Shown here one piece after another: positions 17,047 through 26,969 of a stretch of DNA of 64,000 nucleotides. The position numbers were made by a program, and so were the translations under genes. Numbering within the stretch: position 1 is the stretch's first letter; each line of letters starts with the position of its first letter. The DNA comes from an uncultured Clostridia bacterium (GTDB taxonomy: Bacteria > Bacillota > Clostridia > Oscillospirales > Acutalibacteraceae): contig CAMHAH010000008.1 in the NCBI GenBank assembly GCA_946183365.1, forward strand, positions 1-64,000, read 5' to 3'. The notes beneath the pieces are model-generated. The model searched no databases, was not told the origin of the DNA, and saw nothing but the letters and a program-made list of their open reading frames with translations.

Positions 17047-18114
17047 TCAGTTGTCGGGAGCTCCCTTTAACTTATGATATAGAGCAACGATCGGTTTAGG
17101 GGTATGCGCCAAAATACTTTCTTTAGCGGTGTTTCTTTTGCGCTGTCGTTCTCTCTGCGAGAGGTAGCTTTCTCCCGATTGGGGCGCTATCGCGTCAAAG
17201 CCGAAGTTTCTTAAGTTATCCTTTTGCCTTTGATACGCCTGAACATAATGTTCGTTGTTCAGTATCTCCGTTATCTGGGCGGCTTTGGTTTCTTTATCGG
17301 AGTCGGATGATATGATTTTGTCGATGACCCATGACGCGGATTGGAGTATGCGCGAATCGATGACTTTTCTCATTTCATCGAAAAGGATACCCATTTCTTT
17401 TGCGCTGTTTTCGATAAACAGATTGATCCTGAGAATCCTTTGATAAGCGTCTTCACCCTGATACGAGGTGATAGAACGTTTATTATAGCGTATATAATGA
17501 TAATCAAGGTCATCAATCAGAACGATGGATCCGGTGCGGGGAAGGTACATGAAATTGATCATGGTGTCCATCCCCTGTTTAACGTCGTCCTCCACCCTGA
17601 TATCCTTCAGCAAAGAAGAACGGTATACCTTGCCGTATACATAATTCAGTCTTCTGTCATCCAGGAGCATGGGGAGTTTTTCGCTGAATTCATCTTTTTG
17701 GATGATCAACTCGCCTCTGCTGCGAAAAGAACCCTCGATATGACCGTTCTCGAGATGATATTGTACCCGTGAGATCGCCAGATCGGCATTGTATTTTTCG
17801 ATCGCTGTCATCAGATGCATCAGATAATCGGGCTCGACATAGTCGTCGCCGTCGGCGTAGGCGGTATACTCGGTGTCGATATATTCCATCGCCGCGTTTT
17901 TGATCCCGGCGATACCGACGTGCTCATGCTCAACGACCTTGATCCTGTTGTCTTTTGAAGCGAACTGACGGCACACCTCAAGACTGTTATCCTCTGAGCC
18001 GTCGTCCAGAACGAGAAGAGTAAAGTCCGTAAAGGTTTGGTTCATCATCGCTTCGAAGAATCTCGGAAGATATTCGGCAATATTAAAAACCGTGACTATT
18101 ACTGTGAGTTTCAT
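17047..18114 (-). CDS. Family 2 glycosyltransferase (copy A of a duplicated pair)
   Basis: Codes for 355 residues. A GT-A fold starts at residue 1 (KLTVIVTVFNIAEYLPRFFE), with the nucleotide-binding LVLDDGSEDNS and the metal-binding DXD-type motif ADGDDYV near 90. The C-terminal 150 residues are helical and basic. It is paralogous along its length to the product at 19308-20423 (shared QGxDTMINFMYL, YxxxRSITSY). Its start overlaps the stop of the GT4 gene upstream by ATGA, so the two are translationally coupled. Donor and acceptor sugars cannot be read from sequence. Confidence 0.9.
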   Translation of the reverse strand: MKLTVIVTVFNIAEYLPRFFEAMMNQTFTDFTLLVLDDGSEDNSLEVCRQFASKDNRIKVVEHEHVGIAGIKNAAMEYIDTEYTAYADGDDYVEPDYLMHLMTAIEKYNADLAISRVQYHLENGHIEGSFRSRGELIIQKDEFSEKLPMLLDDRRLNYVYGKVYRSSLLKDIRVEDDVKQGMDTMINFMYLPRTGSIVLIDDLDYHYIRYNKRSITSYQGEDAYQRILRINLFIENSAKEMGILFDEMRKVIDSRILQSASWVIDKIISSDSDKETKAAQITEILNNEHYVQAYQRQKDNLRNFGFDAIAPQSGESYLSQRERQRKRNTAKESILAHTPKPIVALYHKLKGAPDN

Positions 18115-19274
18115 GTTCGATCATTCCTTTCAAACAAAGCGGTGATCTGTTTGAGAAGCTTGCTTTCATCAAAGAAGCTTTGTCTTTCAAGGGCTTTTGC
18201 CCGATAATAATCCAGGATTTGAGGATCGTCGGCAACGTTTTTCAGTCCGTTATATAATGCGGATTCATCGTTATTGACGATCATGCCGTACTTTCCGTTA
18301 TCGAGTATCTCGTTCGGACCGGTACATTTGGTGCTGAGTACCGGAACGCCCAGGATCAGCGCTTCGGCAACTGTGAGGTTGTAGCCTTCATAGTAGGACG
18401 CGCATATCAAAAGATCGGCGTTTTTGATATACGGGTAGGGATTGCGCTTCTCTCCGAGAAGGTCGATAAAGTCGGAGGCGTTGTTGTCGAGAATCCTTTT
18501 TCGGATCGCATCATAGTCGGCGCCGCCGCCGATGATCGCCAGAGAGATGTCGGCGCCTTCGTTATGCAGACGGGACACCGTTTCGATCAGCCTAAGCTGT
18601 CCCTTCGCCTTGTCCTCGAGCCTTGCGACGATCACAAGATGCAGTATTGCTCTTTGGATATCCAGCGGCGCGTCTTCTTTTGCCATCTCTTTGATCTCTT
18701 CGACCGGGAGCATATTATACACGGTCGTCGTGTTGCCTGTATCGCCGATGGTTTTGATAAAACCTTTACGCGCCTGATCGGAAACGCAGACGACGCTATC
18801 AAAGGAGGCGTAAGCGTCAAAAACCTGCTGCATACTCCTGAAGTTGTTTTTGTAGCCCCTTGCTTTTCTGAAGTCGTTGTGTACCCATGCGAGCTTTACG
18901 GCTTTTTTGTTGGTAGAGCCGCTGATGATCTTGATGGGCAGTCCTCTGAAAAAGGCGATTTCAACGTCAAATTTTTTATCGCCTACATAGTAACGATACA
19001 GCTTTTCGGGCGTAGTGCGTGTCTCCCACATACCGTCGTCATACAGCTTATGACGAATATAGGGGATCTTGCTGGCGCGATGTGTTTTTGGTTTCTTATA
19101 TATCAGACGGATCCCGCTGTCGAGCATATATCCCATGTCGTTTTTTTTGTTAAGTGTTATGACGGTCACTTTATGACCTGCGCGGCATTGACTGTTAGCA
19201 AGCGCAACTAACATTTTTTCCATGCCGCCGATCACCAGAGAAGGTACGATGAACAGGATTTTTTTCTTTTGCAT
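18111..19274 (-). CDS. Family 4 glycosyltransferase (copy A of a duplicated pair)
   Basis: Codes for 387 residues, GT-B fold. The N-terminal domain begins ILFIVPSLVIGGMEKMLVAL; the C-terminal donor domain has the E-x7-E region EGYNLTVAEALILGVPVLST and the conserved turn EILDNGKYGM. It is a clear paralogue of 20430-21563 (both have IPYIRHK, SGSTNKKA, AWVHxxx). It is coupled by ATGA overlap to the GT2 gene downstream. Cytoplasmic or membrane-associated retaining transferase in repeat-unit assembly. Confidence 0.92.
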   Translation of the reverse strand: MQKKKILFIVPSLVIGGMEKMLVALANSQCRAGHKVTVITLNKKNDMGYMLDSGIRLIYKKPKTHRASKIPYIRHKLYDDGMWETRTTPEKLYRYYVGDKKFDVEIAFFRGLPIKIISGSTNKKAVKLAWVHNDFRKARGYKNNFRSMQQVFDAYASFDSVVCVSDQARKGFIKTIGDTGNTTTVYNMLPVEEIKEMAKEDAPLDIQRAILHLVIVARLEDKAKGQLRLIETVSRLHNEGADISLAIIGGGADYDAIRKRILDNNASDFIDLLGEKRNPYPYIKNADLLICASYYEGYNLTVAEALILGVPVLSTKCTGPNEILDNGKYGMIVNNDESALYNGLKNVADDPQILDYYRAKALERQSFFDESKLLKQITALFERNDRT

Positions 19275-19307
19275 TTCTATCCATCTCCTTTAGCGGTAGA
19301 TATATCA

Positions 19308-20423
19308 TTAGTCTTTTCGTTCGGTTCCCGTAATAGTTCTTAGTTTGTGCCAGATATTGAAAACAGGATCCGGACATTTTAATCTGAGCTGTTTGAGTCT
19401 GTCGTTCATTTTGGTTTCTTTTTCAAGGCTGCTCACATGATCGATATATGTTTTTTCTTCGCCAGGAGCGATCGGGTCATCGTTATATCTGTCGCGATAG
19501 CTGTCGAGCTGATCGCGATTTTTCAGGCGATGATAGGAACACAGGTATTCTTCACTGTTGGTGACGTCACTCGCGCGCAGATATTTATTCTGCTTTGAAT
19601 CCTGTGATTTTGCGATACGGAGAAGCGTATTTCTGCCGACATGGAGGATCCTGCAGTCGATGACGCGCAGCATCTCGTCGTTCAGCCAGCCGTATTCTTC
19701 TGTTTTATCCAAAAGGAATTGATTGATGCGGTAGAGTCTTTTGAAATAATCAGCTCCCGTATATGAGGTGACGGAGCGTTTTTGGTACTGTACATAATAG
19801 TAATCGTAGTTTTCGGTTATCGCGATACTTCGGGCGTTTTTGAGATACATGAAGTTGATCATGGTATCGCTGCCCTGCATGACGTCCGGCTCAACGCGCA
19901 CATTCTTCAGAAGTTCGGTCTTATACAGTTTTGCGTACAGATAATTCATACGTTCTTCAATCAGCAGCGCGGGCAGTATCCGCGGAAAATCCTTCGCCTC
20001 ATAGAAGCCTTCTTCGCGGGGCGCAAAACGGTTTCTTTCCGTGCCGTCTTCATAAACAAGTATGACGTTGGAGAGCACCAGATCGGCGTTATACTTTTTC
20101 TGAGCGTCCATCAGATGCTTGAGATAATCCTTGTCAAAGTAGTCGTCGCCGTCCAGAGAGGTCGCAAAAGGTGTATCAAGCTTCGATAACACTAGGTTTC
20201 TTGCGGCGGATATGCCGATATGATCAACGGAAATCACCCGTATCCTGTCGTCAGTCTTCGCGTGTTCCTCGCAGATCGCGCGGCTGTTGTCTGTTGATCC
20301 GTCGTCGATGATTAACACCTCATAGTCTGTATAGGTCTGCGCTTTCAGATATGCAAAAAAACGATCCAGATGCTTTTCAATATTATATACCGTTACAAAG
20401 ATCGTAACTTTTCTGTCGTTCAT
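19308..20423 (-). CDS. Family 2 glycosyltransferase (copy B of a duplicated pair)
   Basis: Codes for 371 residues. The GT-A core has VTIFVTVYNIEKHLDRFFAY, IIDDGSTDNS and SLDGDDYFD, followed by a helical tail. It is paralogous to 17047-18114 and followed, as that gene is preceded, by a matching GT4 gene, so a two-gene block appears to have been duplicated. It has a GGATG site before the ATG. Confidence 0.9.
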   Translation of the reverse strand: MNDRKVTIFVTVYNIEKHLDRFFAYLKAQTYTDYEVLIIDDGSTDNSRAICEEHAKTDDRIRVISVDHIGISAARNLVLSKLDTPFATSLDGDDYFDKDYLKHLMDAQKKYNADLVLSNVILVYEDGTERNRFAPREEGFYEAKDFPRILPALLIEERMNYLYAKLYKTELLKNVRVEPDVMQGSDTMINFMYLKNARSIAITENYDYYYVQYQKRSVTSYTGADYFKRLYRINQFLLDKTEEYGWLNDEMLRVIDCRILHVGRNTLLRIAKSQDSKQNKYLRASDVTNSEEYLCSYHRLKNRDQLDSYRDRYNDDPIAPGEEKTYIDHVSSLEKETKMNDRLKQLRLKCPDPVFNIWHKLRTITGTERKD

Positions 20424-20429
20424 GATGGT

Positions 20430-21563
20430 TCATCCTTCAAATAATGCGGTGATTTGTTTCAATATGGCGTCTTCATCAAAAAAGTCCTGTCGTTTGATCG
20501 CCTTTTTGCGGTACTCCTCTAACAGATCGGGAGATTCGTACAGCGTTTTCAGGCCTTCATATAAGCCTTTCTCGCTGTTTTCGACCAGCATCCCGTACTT
20601 GCCGTTGTCGAGGATCTCTCTCGGTCCCGCGCAGTCGGTGCTGAGGACCGGTACGCCTAAGATCAGCGCCTCGGCAACGGTGAGGTTATATCCCTCCGTA
20701 AAGGAGGAACACACCAGTAGATCGGCGGCTTTGATATAGGGGTAGGGATTATTGCCGCCGTTCACGACAAAGATATAATCCTCGGCGTTGTTCTCCCGGA
20801 TCAATTCGAGGATCTGCGGCTTTTCATCGCCTTCGCCTACCAAGGAGAGCGAGATATCTTTTCCTTCCCGGCGCAGCTTCACGATCGACTCGATCAGTCT
20901 TTTGTAGCCCTTCGGCGCGTGAAAGCGCGCTAACATGACAGTGTGAAAGCCGGAATGGGGGATCGGCTGCTGCGCAGGCTCTTGCGCTTTTGATCTGATT
21001 TCTTCGATCGGGAGCATATTGTAAATGACGTTGATGTTCCCGGTGTCTCCGAAGACCCGCAGAAAGCTGTCGCGGGCGGATTGGCTGACGCAGACGATAT
21101 TGTGGATCTGATGATACATCTTTTTCGCTTTTTCAGCCTCTCGCTCGATGCCTCTTTTTTCGACGTTATGGTGTACCCAAGCGATTTTCTTCGCTTTTTT
21201 GTTGGTGGAACCCGAAACGATATCCAGAGCGATGCCGTGGAAGAAGGCGATCTCCACATCATAATGCTTTTTTCCGACATAGTATTTGTAGAGCTGTTTC
21301 GGAGTCGCTCTTAACTCCCACATACAATCATCGTAGAACTTGTGTCGGATATAGGGGATTTTGTTGCCGAGATGCTCATCCGGAGCTTTATAGATCAAGC
21401 GGACGCGTTCATCTAGATTGTCACGAAAAGTAAAATACGGTTTCCAGATCAGGATCGTTACGTCATAACCGGCTTGCACCAGCTTGTTTGCAATGGTGAC
21501 CTGGACTCTTTCGGCGCCGCCCATTCTCAAAGACTGTAAAACAAACAAAATGCTTTTGCTCAT
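20430..21563 (-). CDS. Family 4 glycosyltransferase (copy B of a duplicated pair)
   Basis: Codes for 377 residues, GT-B. N-terminal ILFVLQSLRMGGAERVQVTI (GG-A-E motif common in GT4); donor-site EGYNLTVAEALILGVPVLST is nearly identical to that of 18111-19274. The start overlaps the stop of the upstream GT2 gene (ATGA). Substrates unknown. Confidence 0.92.
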   Translation of the reverse strand: MSKSILFVLQSLRMGGAERVQVTIANKLVQAGYDVTILIWKPYFTFRDNLDERVRLIYKAPDEHLGNKIPYIRHKFYDDCMWELRATPKQLYKYYVGKKHYDVEIAFFHGIALDIVSGSTNKKAKKIAWVHHNVEKRGIEREAEKAKKMYHQIHNIVCVSQSARDSFLRVFGDTGNINVIYNMLPIEEIRSKAQEPAQQPIPHSGFHTVMLARFHAPKGYKRLIESIVKLRREGKDISLSLVGEGDEKPQILELIRENNAEDYIFVVNGGNNPYPYIKAADLLVCSSFTEGYNLTVAEALILGVPVLSTDCAGPREILDNGKYGMLVENSEKGLYEGLKTLYESPDLLEEYRKKAIKRQDFFDEDAILKQITALFEG

Positions 21564-22642
21564 GTAATCCCTCTCAGCTTTCGGTAAATCCCGATCAGCA
21601 GCTTATTCTGTCGGATGGCTTCTTTACGTCGCTCTTTTTTATGCAGACGCATTATCTTGTCAATATCCTTAGCTTGCAGGATCCCGAGCGTCGGCTTGAC
21701 GTCATCACGAACTATCGCTGTCGGCAAAAAGTCGATGATCTCTTTGCGGTTCAGGATATCTTCTATATACTCGTACTGTTGCTCACGGCTTAGTCCCCAA
21801 ACGGGGTTGTCATATCGATCGGCGCAGCCATATATGCTCAACACAAAAGACGAATCATAATGAACACGGATATTGTCTTCATAAATTCCCCAGCCGCGGA
21901 GGATCTCCATCAAATGTGTATAATAATAAATATTGATATCAATATAATTCTTAGGGAACTTACGCCGCACATCGGCGACGGTGTTCTCCATATAGTTATA
22001 ATACGCTTTGTCAACCGACGCGGCGCTGTTGATACAGTTATAAAAATCGATGTTGAATACCGCGTCCTGACAGCGGCGAATATCAGTGAAACGAATATTA
22101 TTCTCAGTAACGATACTGCGCTTATACAGCTTGTTCCACGGTACATCGAAGATCGTTGTTGTCGGAAAGAATTCCATGATATTCTGACGGCACTGTTCTC
22201 TGTCGGTAAACGCCATCTCCTTGATATTCTGCATTCTCGAGTAGCTGAGGCTGCCGTCCGGCTGTTGTTGGTAATACTTCACACCGCTGAACACCATGTC
22301 ATAATCGCCGCTCTCGGCAAGCGCATATAAGTCAGCGTACATCTCCGGATCAAATAAGTCGTCAACATCCGGAAAGGCAAGATACTTGCCGCGCGCGGCA
22401 TCCATGCCGGCGTTTCTTGCCGAGCCCGCGCCGCCGTTCTCCTTTTTGATATAGGTCACACGGCTGTCCTCAGCTTGATATTTTCTGCATATAGCGTCGC
22501 TGTTATCGGTAGAGCCGTCGTTTACAAGGATGATCTCGTAATCGGTGAAGGTCTGGGCGACAATCGAGCGCATACAGTTATCTATATATTTTTCGGCGTT
22601 GTATATCGGAACGATAATACTCAGCCTCGGTTTATTTTCCAT
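21560..22642 (-). CDS. Family 2 glycosyltransferase
   Basis: Codes for 360 residues. GT-A core: LSIIVPIYNAEKYIDNCMRS, LVNDGSTDNS, NGGAGSARNAGM and PDVDDLF as the DXD motif. The C-terminal half has aromatic-rich helices of the kind seen in EpsJ/WfgS-like enzymes. It overlaps the upstream GT2 gene by 11 bp. Confidence 0.9.
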   Translation of the reverse strand: MENKPRLSIIVPIYNAEKYIDNCMRSIVAQTFTDYEIILVNDGSTDNSDAICRKYQAEDSRVTYIKKENGGAGSARNAGMDAARGKYLAFPDVDDLFDPEMYADLYALAESGDYDMVFSGVKYYQQQPDGSLSYSRMQNIKEMAFTDREQCRQNIMEFFPTTTIFDVPWNKLYKRSIVTENNIRFTDIRRCQDAVFNIDFYNCINSAASVDKAYYNYMENTVADVRRKFPKNYIDINIYYYTHLMEILRGWGIYEDNIRVHYDSSFVLSIYGCADRYDNPVWGLSREQQYEYIEDILNRKEIIDFLPTAIVRDDVKPTLGILQAKDIDKIMRLHKKERRKEAIRQNKLLIGIYRKLRGIT

Positions 22643-23633
22643 ATCTCAGTCCTATGATCTTTACAGTGGTTTTTATGCCAAGCATCTTGAACATCAGCCC
22701 CATCAAGCGGCGGTTCCTGCTTTTGAGATAGCGTCGGCTGTCAAAGAAGCTGAGGTCCTTTTTCAACTCTTGATATATTTTATCTTTGTTTTCACGCGAT
22801 TGGAGCATACAGCACATTACGCAGGCGTCAGTAAGATAATCCCAGTAGTAGGTCGTGATCAGATCCATTGTATCGGGATGTAGGTTCTTTTTCTCCATAT
22901 ACGGGACTCCGGTCGACGCGATCTTGATCTTTGAACAGGACCGACGCGCTTTTATTTCGTCAGAAGTGACTTGAGAGAGTGAGTCGGGGTGGTTGCGTAC
23001 CTTATAATAGACGCCCTTATCAAAATAAACATGATGAGCGCAGGAGATCACACGCGGCAGCCACTCGTCCTCTTCATGGTCAAGTCCCTCAACAAAGAAC
23101 AGATCGTTTTCGATCAGAAAATCTCTCTGAAAAATCTTATTGACCGGACAGGTCATCGTAAGCTGATAACGCTTACTGAGGACGTGGTTCAGCACATCGC
23201 CGCTGAAATCTCCGTCAACCTCATACTCGGGCTGTACGGCGTCGATACGATCCTCTCCGTCTATGAAACGTTCTCTGCGAAAGAAGATGATCTCAGGCGA
23301 GTATGCTTCCGCCTTTGTCATCAACTCAGCGTGGACGGTATCTCGGCTGAGCATATCATCGCTGTCAATAAAGTGGACATAGTCGCCGCAAGCGGCTCTC
23401 AAACCGCTGTTGCGCGCAGAAGAAGCGCCGCCGTTTTCCTGATGGATCACACGAATGATATCTCTGTGCTTTGCGAAAAGTTCATCACAAAGCTGATCAC
23501 TTCCGTCGCTTGAACCATCATCGACAAGAATGATCTCGGTATCATGAAAGGTCTGCGCGAGAACAGAGTCTACACATTCCGACAGGTATTTTATTGAATT
23601 ATATACGGGAATAACAACGCTGAGCTTCGGCAT
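22632..23633 (-). CDS. Family 2 glycosyltransferase
   Basis: Codes for 333 residues. The GT-A core shows LSVVIPVYNSIKYLSECVDS, LVDDGSSDGS, ENGGASSARNSG and the DXD motif FIDSDDM near 90. Membrane helices are absent, so it acts at the inner membrane face on a lipid-linked acceptor. It lies 7 bp after the GT8 gene. Confidence 0.9.
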   Translation of the reverse strand: MPKLSVVIPVYNSIKYLSECVDSVLAQTFHDTEIILVDDGSSDGSDQLCDELFAKHRDIIRVIHQENGGASSARNSGLRAACGDYVHFIDSDDMLSRDTVHAELMTKAEAYSPEIIFFRRERFIDGEDRIDAVQPEYEVDGDFSGDVLNHVLSKRYQLTMTCPVNKIFQRDFLIENDLFFVEGLDHEEDEWLPRVISCAHHVYFDKGVYYKVRNHPDSLSQVTSDEIKARRSCSKIKIASTGVPYMEKKNLHPDTMDLITTYYWDYLTDACVMCCMLQSRENKDKIYQELKKDLSFFDSRRYLKSRNRRLMGLMFKMLGIKTTVKIIGLRYGK

Positions 23634-23640
23634 ATTTCAA

Positions 23641-24582
23641 TCACTTTCTGAACTTTGATAAAACTTTATCGATGCGATTATACAACGCTTTATGCCTTGT
23701 GAACAACCGATGAGCTAAATGGAATTGTGAGCCCTGCATAACCTGATACTCTACTGAATCATCCGCATAAAAATGGAACGGTTTGAACTGCTTTTCGGGA
23801 TGAGTGATTATCTCATTGATCTCATCATCCGTCAGATCCTTTCGCATCAGGCCGATATCGTTCAAACGGTATATTCCGTTTTCCTGAATACTTAGATAAT
23901 GGAGTATTTTAACATTTCTAAGAAATGAAAAAGCTTTGTCATTTACAGTCACCTGACAGTTCCAGGTGCCGTCCAGTTCATTGATACAATCCATTTCCAT
24001 GTTCACGGAATTGAGCGAAAACTGATCCTGGTGCATACCGGGCTTTCTTGTACTCTCCCATTTCTCATACCAACGACGAAAAAACTCATGAGCCGTCTCG
24101 TCATCCTTAACGAGAAAAACACCGCCGTTATAATAGCGGGTGCACCCCTCAAGAGATATCCCAACCTTCTCAGCACCGGAGAGGATCCTTGATCCGCTGT
24201 TCTCCTGCATATAGAGCGGAACGTGTTCATCGAGCACAAGGCTCACCGAAGCCTCCGGCTTGATTTCGGAAAAATCGGCACAGACTATGGTATCGGAATC
24301 AATATACAAAAAGTCTCCCTCTACCAACTGACGCAGATTGGTTTTCAGAAATCTGCTTTTTTCAACGGTCGTAAATCCGTCGGGGGTTTTTTCGCTGTTA
24401 ATTGTGACAACGTCTTTATCGAAAATATGATTTGAGAGTATGTACTCACCCGTATCGACGTCTGTAACGATCTCAATATCGACCGAAGGCATCTGCAAAC
24501 GAGCAGACGCAACAGAGATACGCAACATATTCAGATATTCGGGCTTTTCTGTGCCTGTCATAACATAAACAATTTTAATCAT
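23641..24582 (-). CDS. Family 8-like glycosyltransferase
   Basis: Codes for 313 residues. The sequence has the GT8 layout: N-terminal VYVMTGTEKPEYLNMLRISV, metal-binding DXD as LYIDSDTIVC near 98, YYNGGVFLV, HQDQFSLN and KILHYLS near the end. GT8 members include LPS galactosyl/glucosyl transferases and glycogenin, all retaining. It is the only family 8 enzyme of the cluster, set among GT2 and GT4 genes, 25 bp after the GT4 gene upstream. Confidence 0.87.
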   Translation of the reverse strand: MIKIVYVMTGTEKPEYLNMLRISVASARLQMPSVDIEIVTDVDTGEYILSNHIFDKDVVTINSEKTPDGFTTVEKSRFLKTNLRQLVEGDFLYIDSDTIVCADFSEIKPEASVSLVLDEHVPLYMQENSGSRILSGAEKVGISLEGCTRYYNGGVFLVKDDETAHEFFRRWYEKWESTRKPGMHQDQFSLNSVNMEMDCINELDGTWNCQVTVNDKAFSFLRNVKILHYLSIQENGIYRLNDIGLMRKDLTDDEINEIITHPEKQFKPFHFYADDSVEYQVMQGSQFHLAHRLFTRHKALYNRIDKVLSKFRK

Positions 24583-24607
24583 AATCGGTTTTCATCACTC
24601 CGTCTGT

Positions 24608-25741
24608 TCAGCATCTGCTGCACGGTCCGTCGGTATAGGGGCTGTCTTCTCCCCTTTGTATACAATCTATCAAATGAAGTAAACGTTCTGCCGCTGCTTC
24701 GGCGTTCCAGACGTTCTTTATCGTATCATAAGCGTTTTTCTGCAAACGCTCTCTGAATTTATCATCCCGTATCAACACTTTGACATTGTTATATAAAGAG
24801 TTGTTTCCTTTTTTATCATATATAAGTCCGTTTTCACCGTGATTGATCAGAAACGGTACCGAGCCGATCTCACGGCAGGCAACGACAGCACAGGCAGAGC
24901 TCATCGCTTCGTTCAGCACAGCGCCCCAGCCCTCGTTTTTGTCCGAGGTAAAGAGGAAGATATCCGCTTTTTGCATATTTTTAAGCACCTGTGCGGGTGC
25001 GAACGGTCCTGTAAAGGAGATTTGTTTATCTAACCCTTCCTCCGCTGCGATACTCTCATATTCATCCCTCAGTGCACCGATACCCAGCATCTCGATATTA
25101 AAGTCAAGGCGGTCTTTTTTGAGCTGTTTTGCTAAGCGGATAATCTCCTCAGGGTGCTTGAGCTTGATGAATCGGCTGACCCAGATGATGTTGATACGCC
25201 CATCCTGCGATTTTTGCTCACGCAGAGATTCATAGGGAACCTCCTCCAGCTCGGGGAAGTAGCCCCATTTATAGGTCTTGTTCGGGTAGGAAAAGATAAA
25301 GCGGCAGTCGGGCGCGGTATAGGCGGAGGAGCAAAGCATATGCAGGTTCTTCTTGCGATAGCGGATATCTTTTTTGTATCTCATGCGCCATGCGCGCGGG
25401 TCAAACCGCCAGCGGAACTTCTTGAAGAACCGTTCGCTGTAGCGAAAAGTCAGCTTGTTTTCGGCGAGGCGCTTTTCAATGAAAACATCGGGCGCGGAGC
25501 CGATAATGACTACATCGCTCTCATAGCCTAAGCGCATCGCCTCTTGATAAGACGCGTCGTCTTTATAGGAATTAACGGCATATGGAGCGCTCTCAAGATT
25601 ACTGTAGCCCATTTCGAGACGCTCATTCGGTACAGGCTCAGTCGCGACGAAGCGAAACCCGTCGCCGATACGGCGTATCATCGCCTCACAGAACGGCGTT
25701 TGATGATGTAATAAAAAATTGGAAAAGAAAGTGATCGTCAT
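24608..25741 (-). CDS. Family 4 glycosyltransferase
   Basis: Codes for 377 residues, GT-B. The C-terminal donor domain has IIWVSRFIKLKHPEEIIRLA, EGWGAVLNEAMSSACAVVAC (E-x7-E) and SVPFLINHGENGLIYD. The N-terminal half starts with TITFFSNFLLHHQTPFCEAM. It lies 4 bp downstream of another GT4 gene. Confidence 0.9.
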   Translation of the reverse strand: MTITFFSNFLLHHQTPFCEAMIRRIGDGFRFVATEPVPNERLEMGYSNLESAPYAVNSYKDDASYQEAMRLGYESDVVIIGSAPDVFIEKRLAENKLTFRYSERFFKKFRWRFDPRAWRMRYKKDIRYRKKNLHMLCSSAYTAPDCRFIFSYPNKTYKWGYFPELEEVPYESLREQKSQDGRINIIWVSRFIKLKHPEEIIRLAKQLKKDRLDFNIEMLGIGALRDEYESIAAEEGLDKQISFTGPFAPAQVLKNMQKADIFLFTSDKNEGWGAVLNEAMSSACAVVACREIGSVPFLINHGENGLIYDKKGNNSLYNNVKVLIRDDKFRERLQKNAYDTIKNVWNAEAAAERLLHLIDCIQRGEDSPYTDGPCSRC

Positions 25742-25745
25742 GTTG

Positions 25746-26969
25746 TCAGCTCTTTTTCGATATCATTCTGAATGCCTGTTCCAGCGCTGCGGTATTCATT
25801 GCTCGGTCATAGTCGATCTTTGCCCGCTTCTTTGCGTTTTCTCCGAGGCGGGACGCCTGTTCATGATCGGAGAAAACCGTATCCAAATAATAGGCAAGCA
25901 GATGAGCAGAGGACGCGGGATAGAGAAACGCCTCTTTTCTGTGATCGGCAAAGTCACTCACGCCCCCTACATCGGAAGCGATACACGGAACGCCCAGCAT
26001 CATCGCCTCGGCAAGCGAATTGGGCGAGTTTTCTATTGTAGAGGGCAGGACAAAAACGTTTGCCTTTAAATACTCTTCCTTCATCCGTTCCTCAGATAAT
26101 ACCCCCGTGAATTCCACATTATCGGCTAAGCCAAGTTGTTTGGTCAGAGACTTGATATAGCGGATATAGGAGCTGTCCTTAAGCTCACGCTGTAAGACGG
26201 ATTTTTTGATCGGGTTATAGCCCGCGGCAACGATCTTAAGCTCCGGGTATTTATCCTTTATCAGAGCAGCCGCTTTCAGCAGATAGTGAAAGCCCTTGAG
26301 CGGATAATAATATTGGCTTATAAAGATCCTGTACGGTTCACAAGCCTCATACCGCCATTCGCCTTTATAAAAACTGCTCCTGAGTATATCGTTGCAGTGA
26401 TAGTACGCGGCAGTAGGGTTGTACGATCTGAGCACAGCCTTATCCAGCGTCGATCTGCCGATAAAGTGCCGAGTCTCGATGATCGCTTCTTTTTCATTGA
26501 CAGCCGCCTTGTACATATTTTTGATCTCTTTACAAAGATTGGTTCTTCTTAAAATATCACGCAACGTCCAATGCTTTATGACCTTTTCCGGCACGCCCTC
26601 GGCGTAGTGCTCGGCACAGGCGCAGGCAAGACCCTGAGCGAACAGAACGGTTTTATCCATCAGATTTGCCTGTACACATAACCTGACAGCAGAGAGTGAA
26701 TAGTTCAGTTCAGTGCCGAAGATCACGATAACATCCGGATCTTCTTTTTTCATCAGCTCAGAAAACAGAACGGGATCGGTATATGAGGCCGCGTCGATCC
26801 AGCCGATCACGTTGTTCTCAAAAGTAACTGTATCGGAATCAGTCTTTCCGTAGGAAAACAGAGTGATATCATGCTTAGAAACAAGCTGAGAGATCATGCC
26901 CTTGATCCAAGAGGGACAGTTCAGTGTGTTGTTTTCAAAAGCCGCGCTGCATATCAGCATCAATTTCAT
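25746..26969 (-). CDS. Family 4 glycosyltransferase
   Basis: Codes for 407 residues. N-terminal domain MKLMLICSAAFENNTLNCPS; donor domain YYPLKGFHYLLKAAALI, FVLPSTIENSPNSLAEAMML and GVPCIASDVGGVSDF. The start overlaps the stop of the polymerase gene by 4 bp, so both are translated together. Donor unknown. Confidence 0.92.
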   Translation of the reverse strand: MKLMLICSAAFENNTLNCPSWIKGMISQLVSKHDITLFSYGKTDSDTVTFENNVIGWIDAASYTDPVLFSELMKKEDPDVIVIFGTELNYSLSAVRLCVQANLMDKTVLFAQGLACACAEHYAEGVPEKVIKHWTLRDILRRTNLCKEIKNMYKAAVNEKEAIIETRHFIGRSTLDKAVLRSYNPTAAYYHCNDILRSSFYKGEWRYEACEPYRIFISQYYYPLKGFHYLLKAAALIKDKYPELKIVAAGYNPIKKSVLQRELKDSSYIRYIKSLTKQLGLADNVEFTGVLSEERMKEEYLKANVFVLPSTIENSPNSLAEAMMLGVPCIASDVGGVSDFADHRKEAFLYPASSAHLLAYYLDTVFSDHEQASRLGENAKKRAKIDYDRAMNTAALEQAFRMISKKS

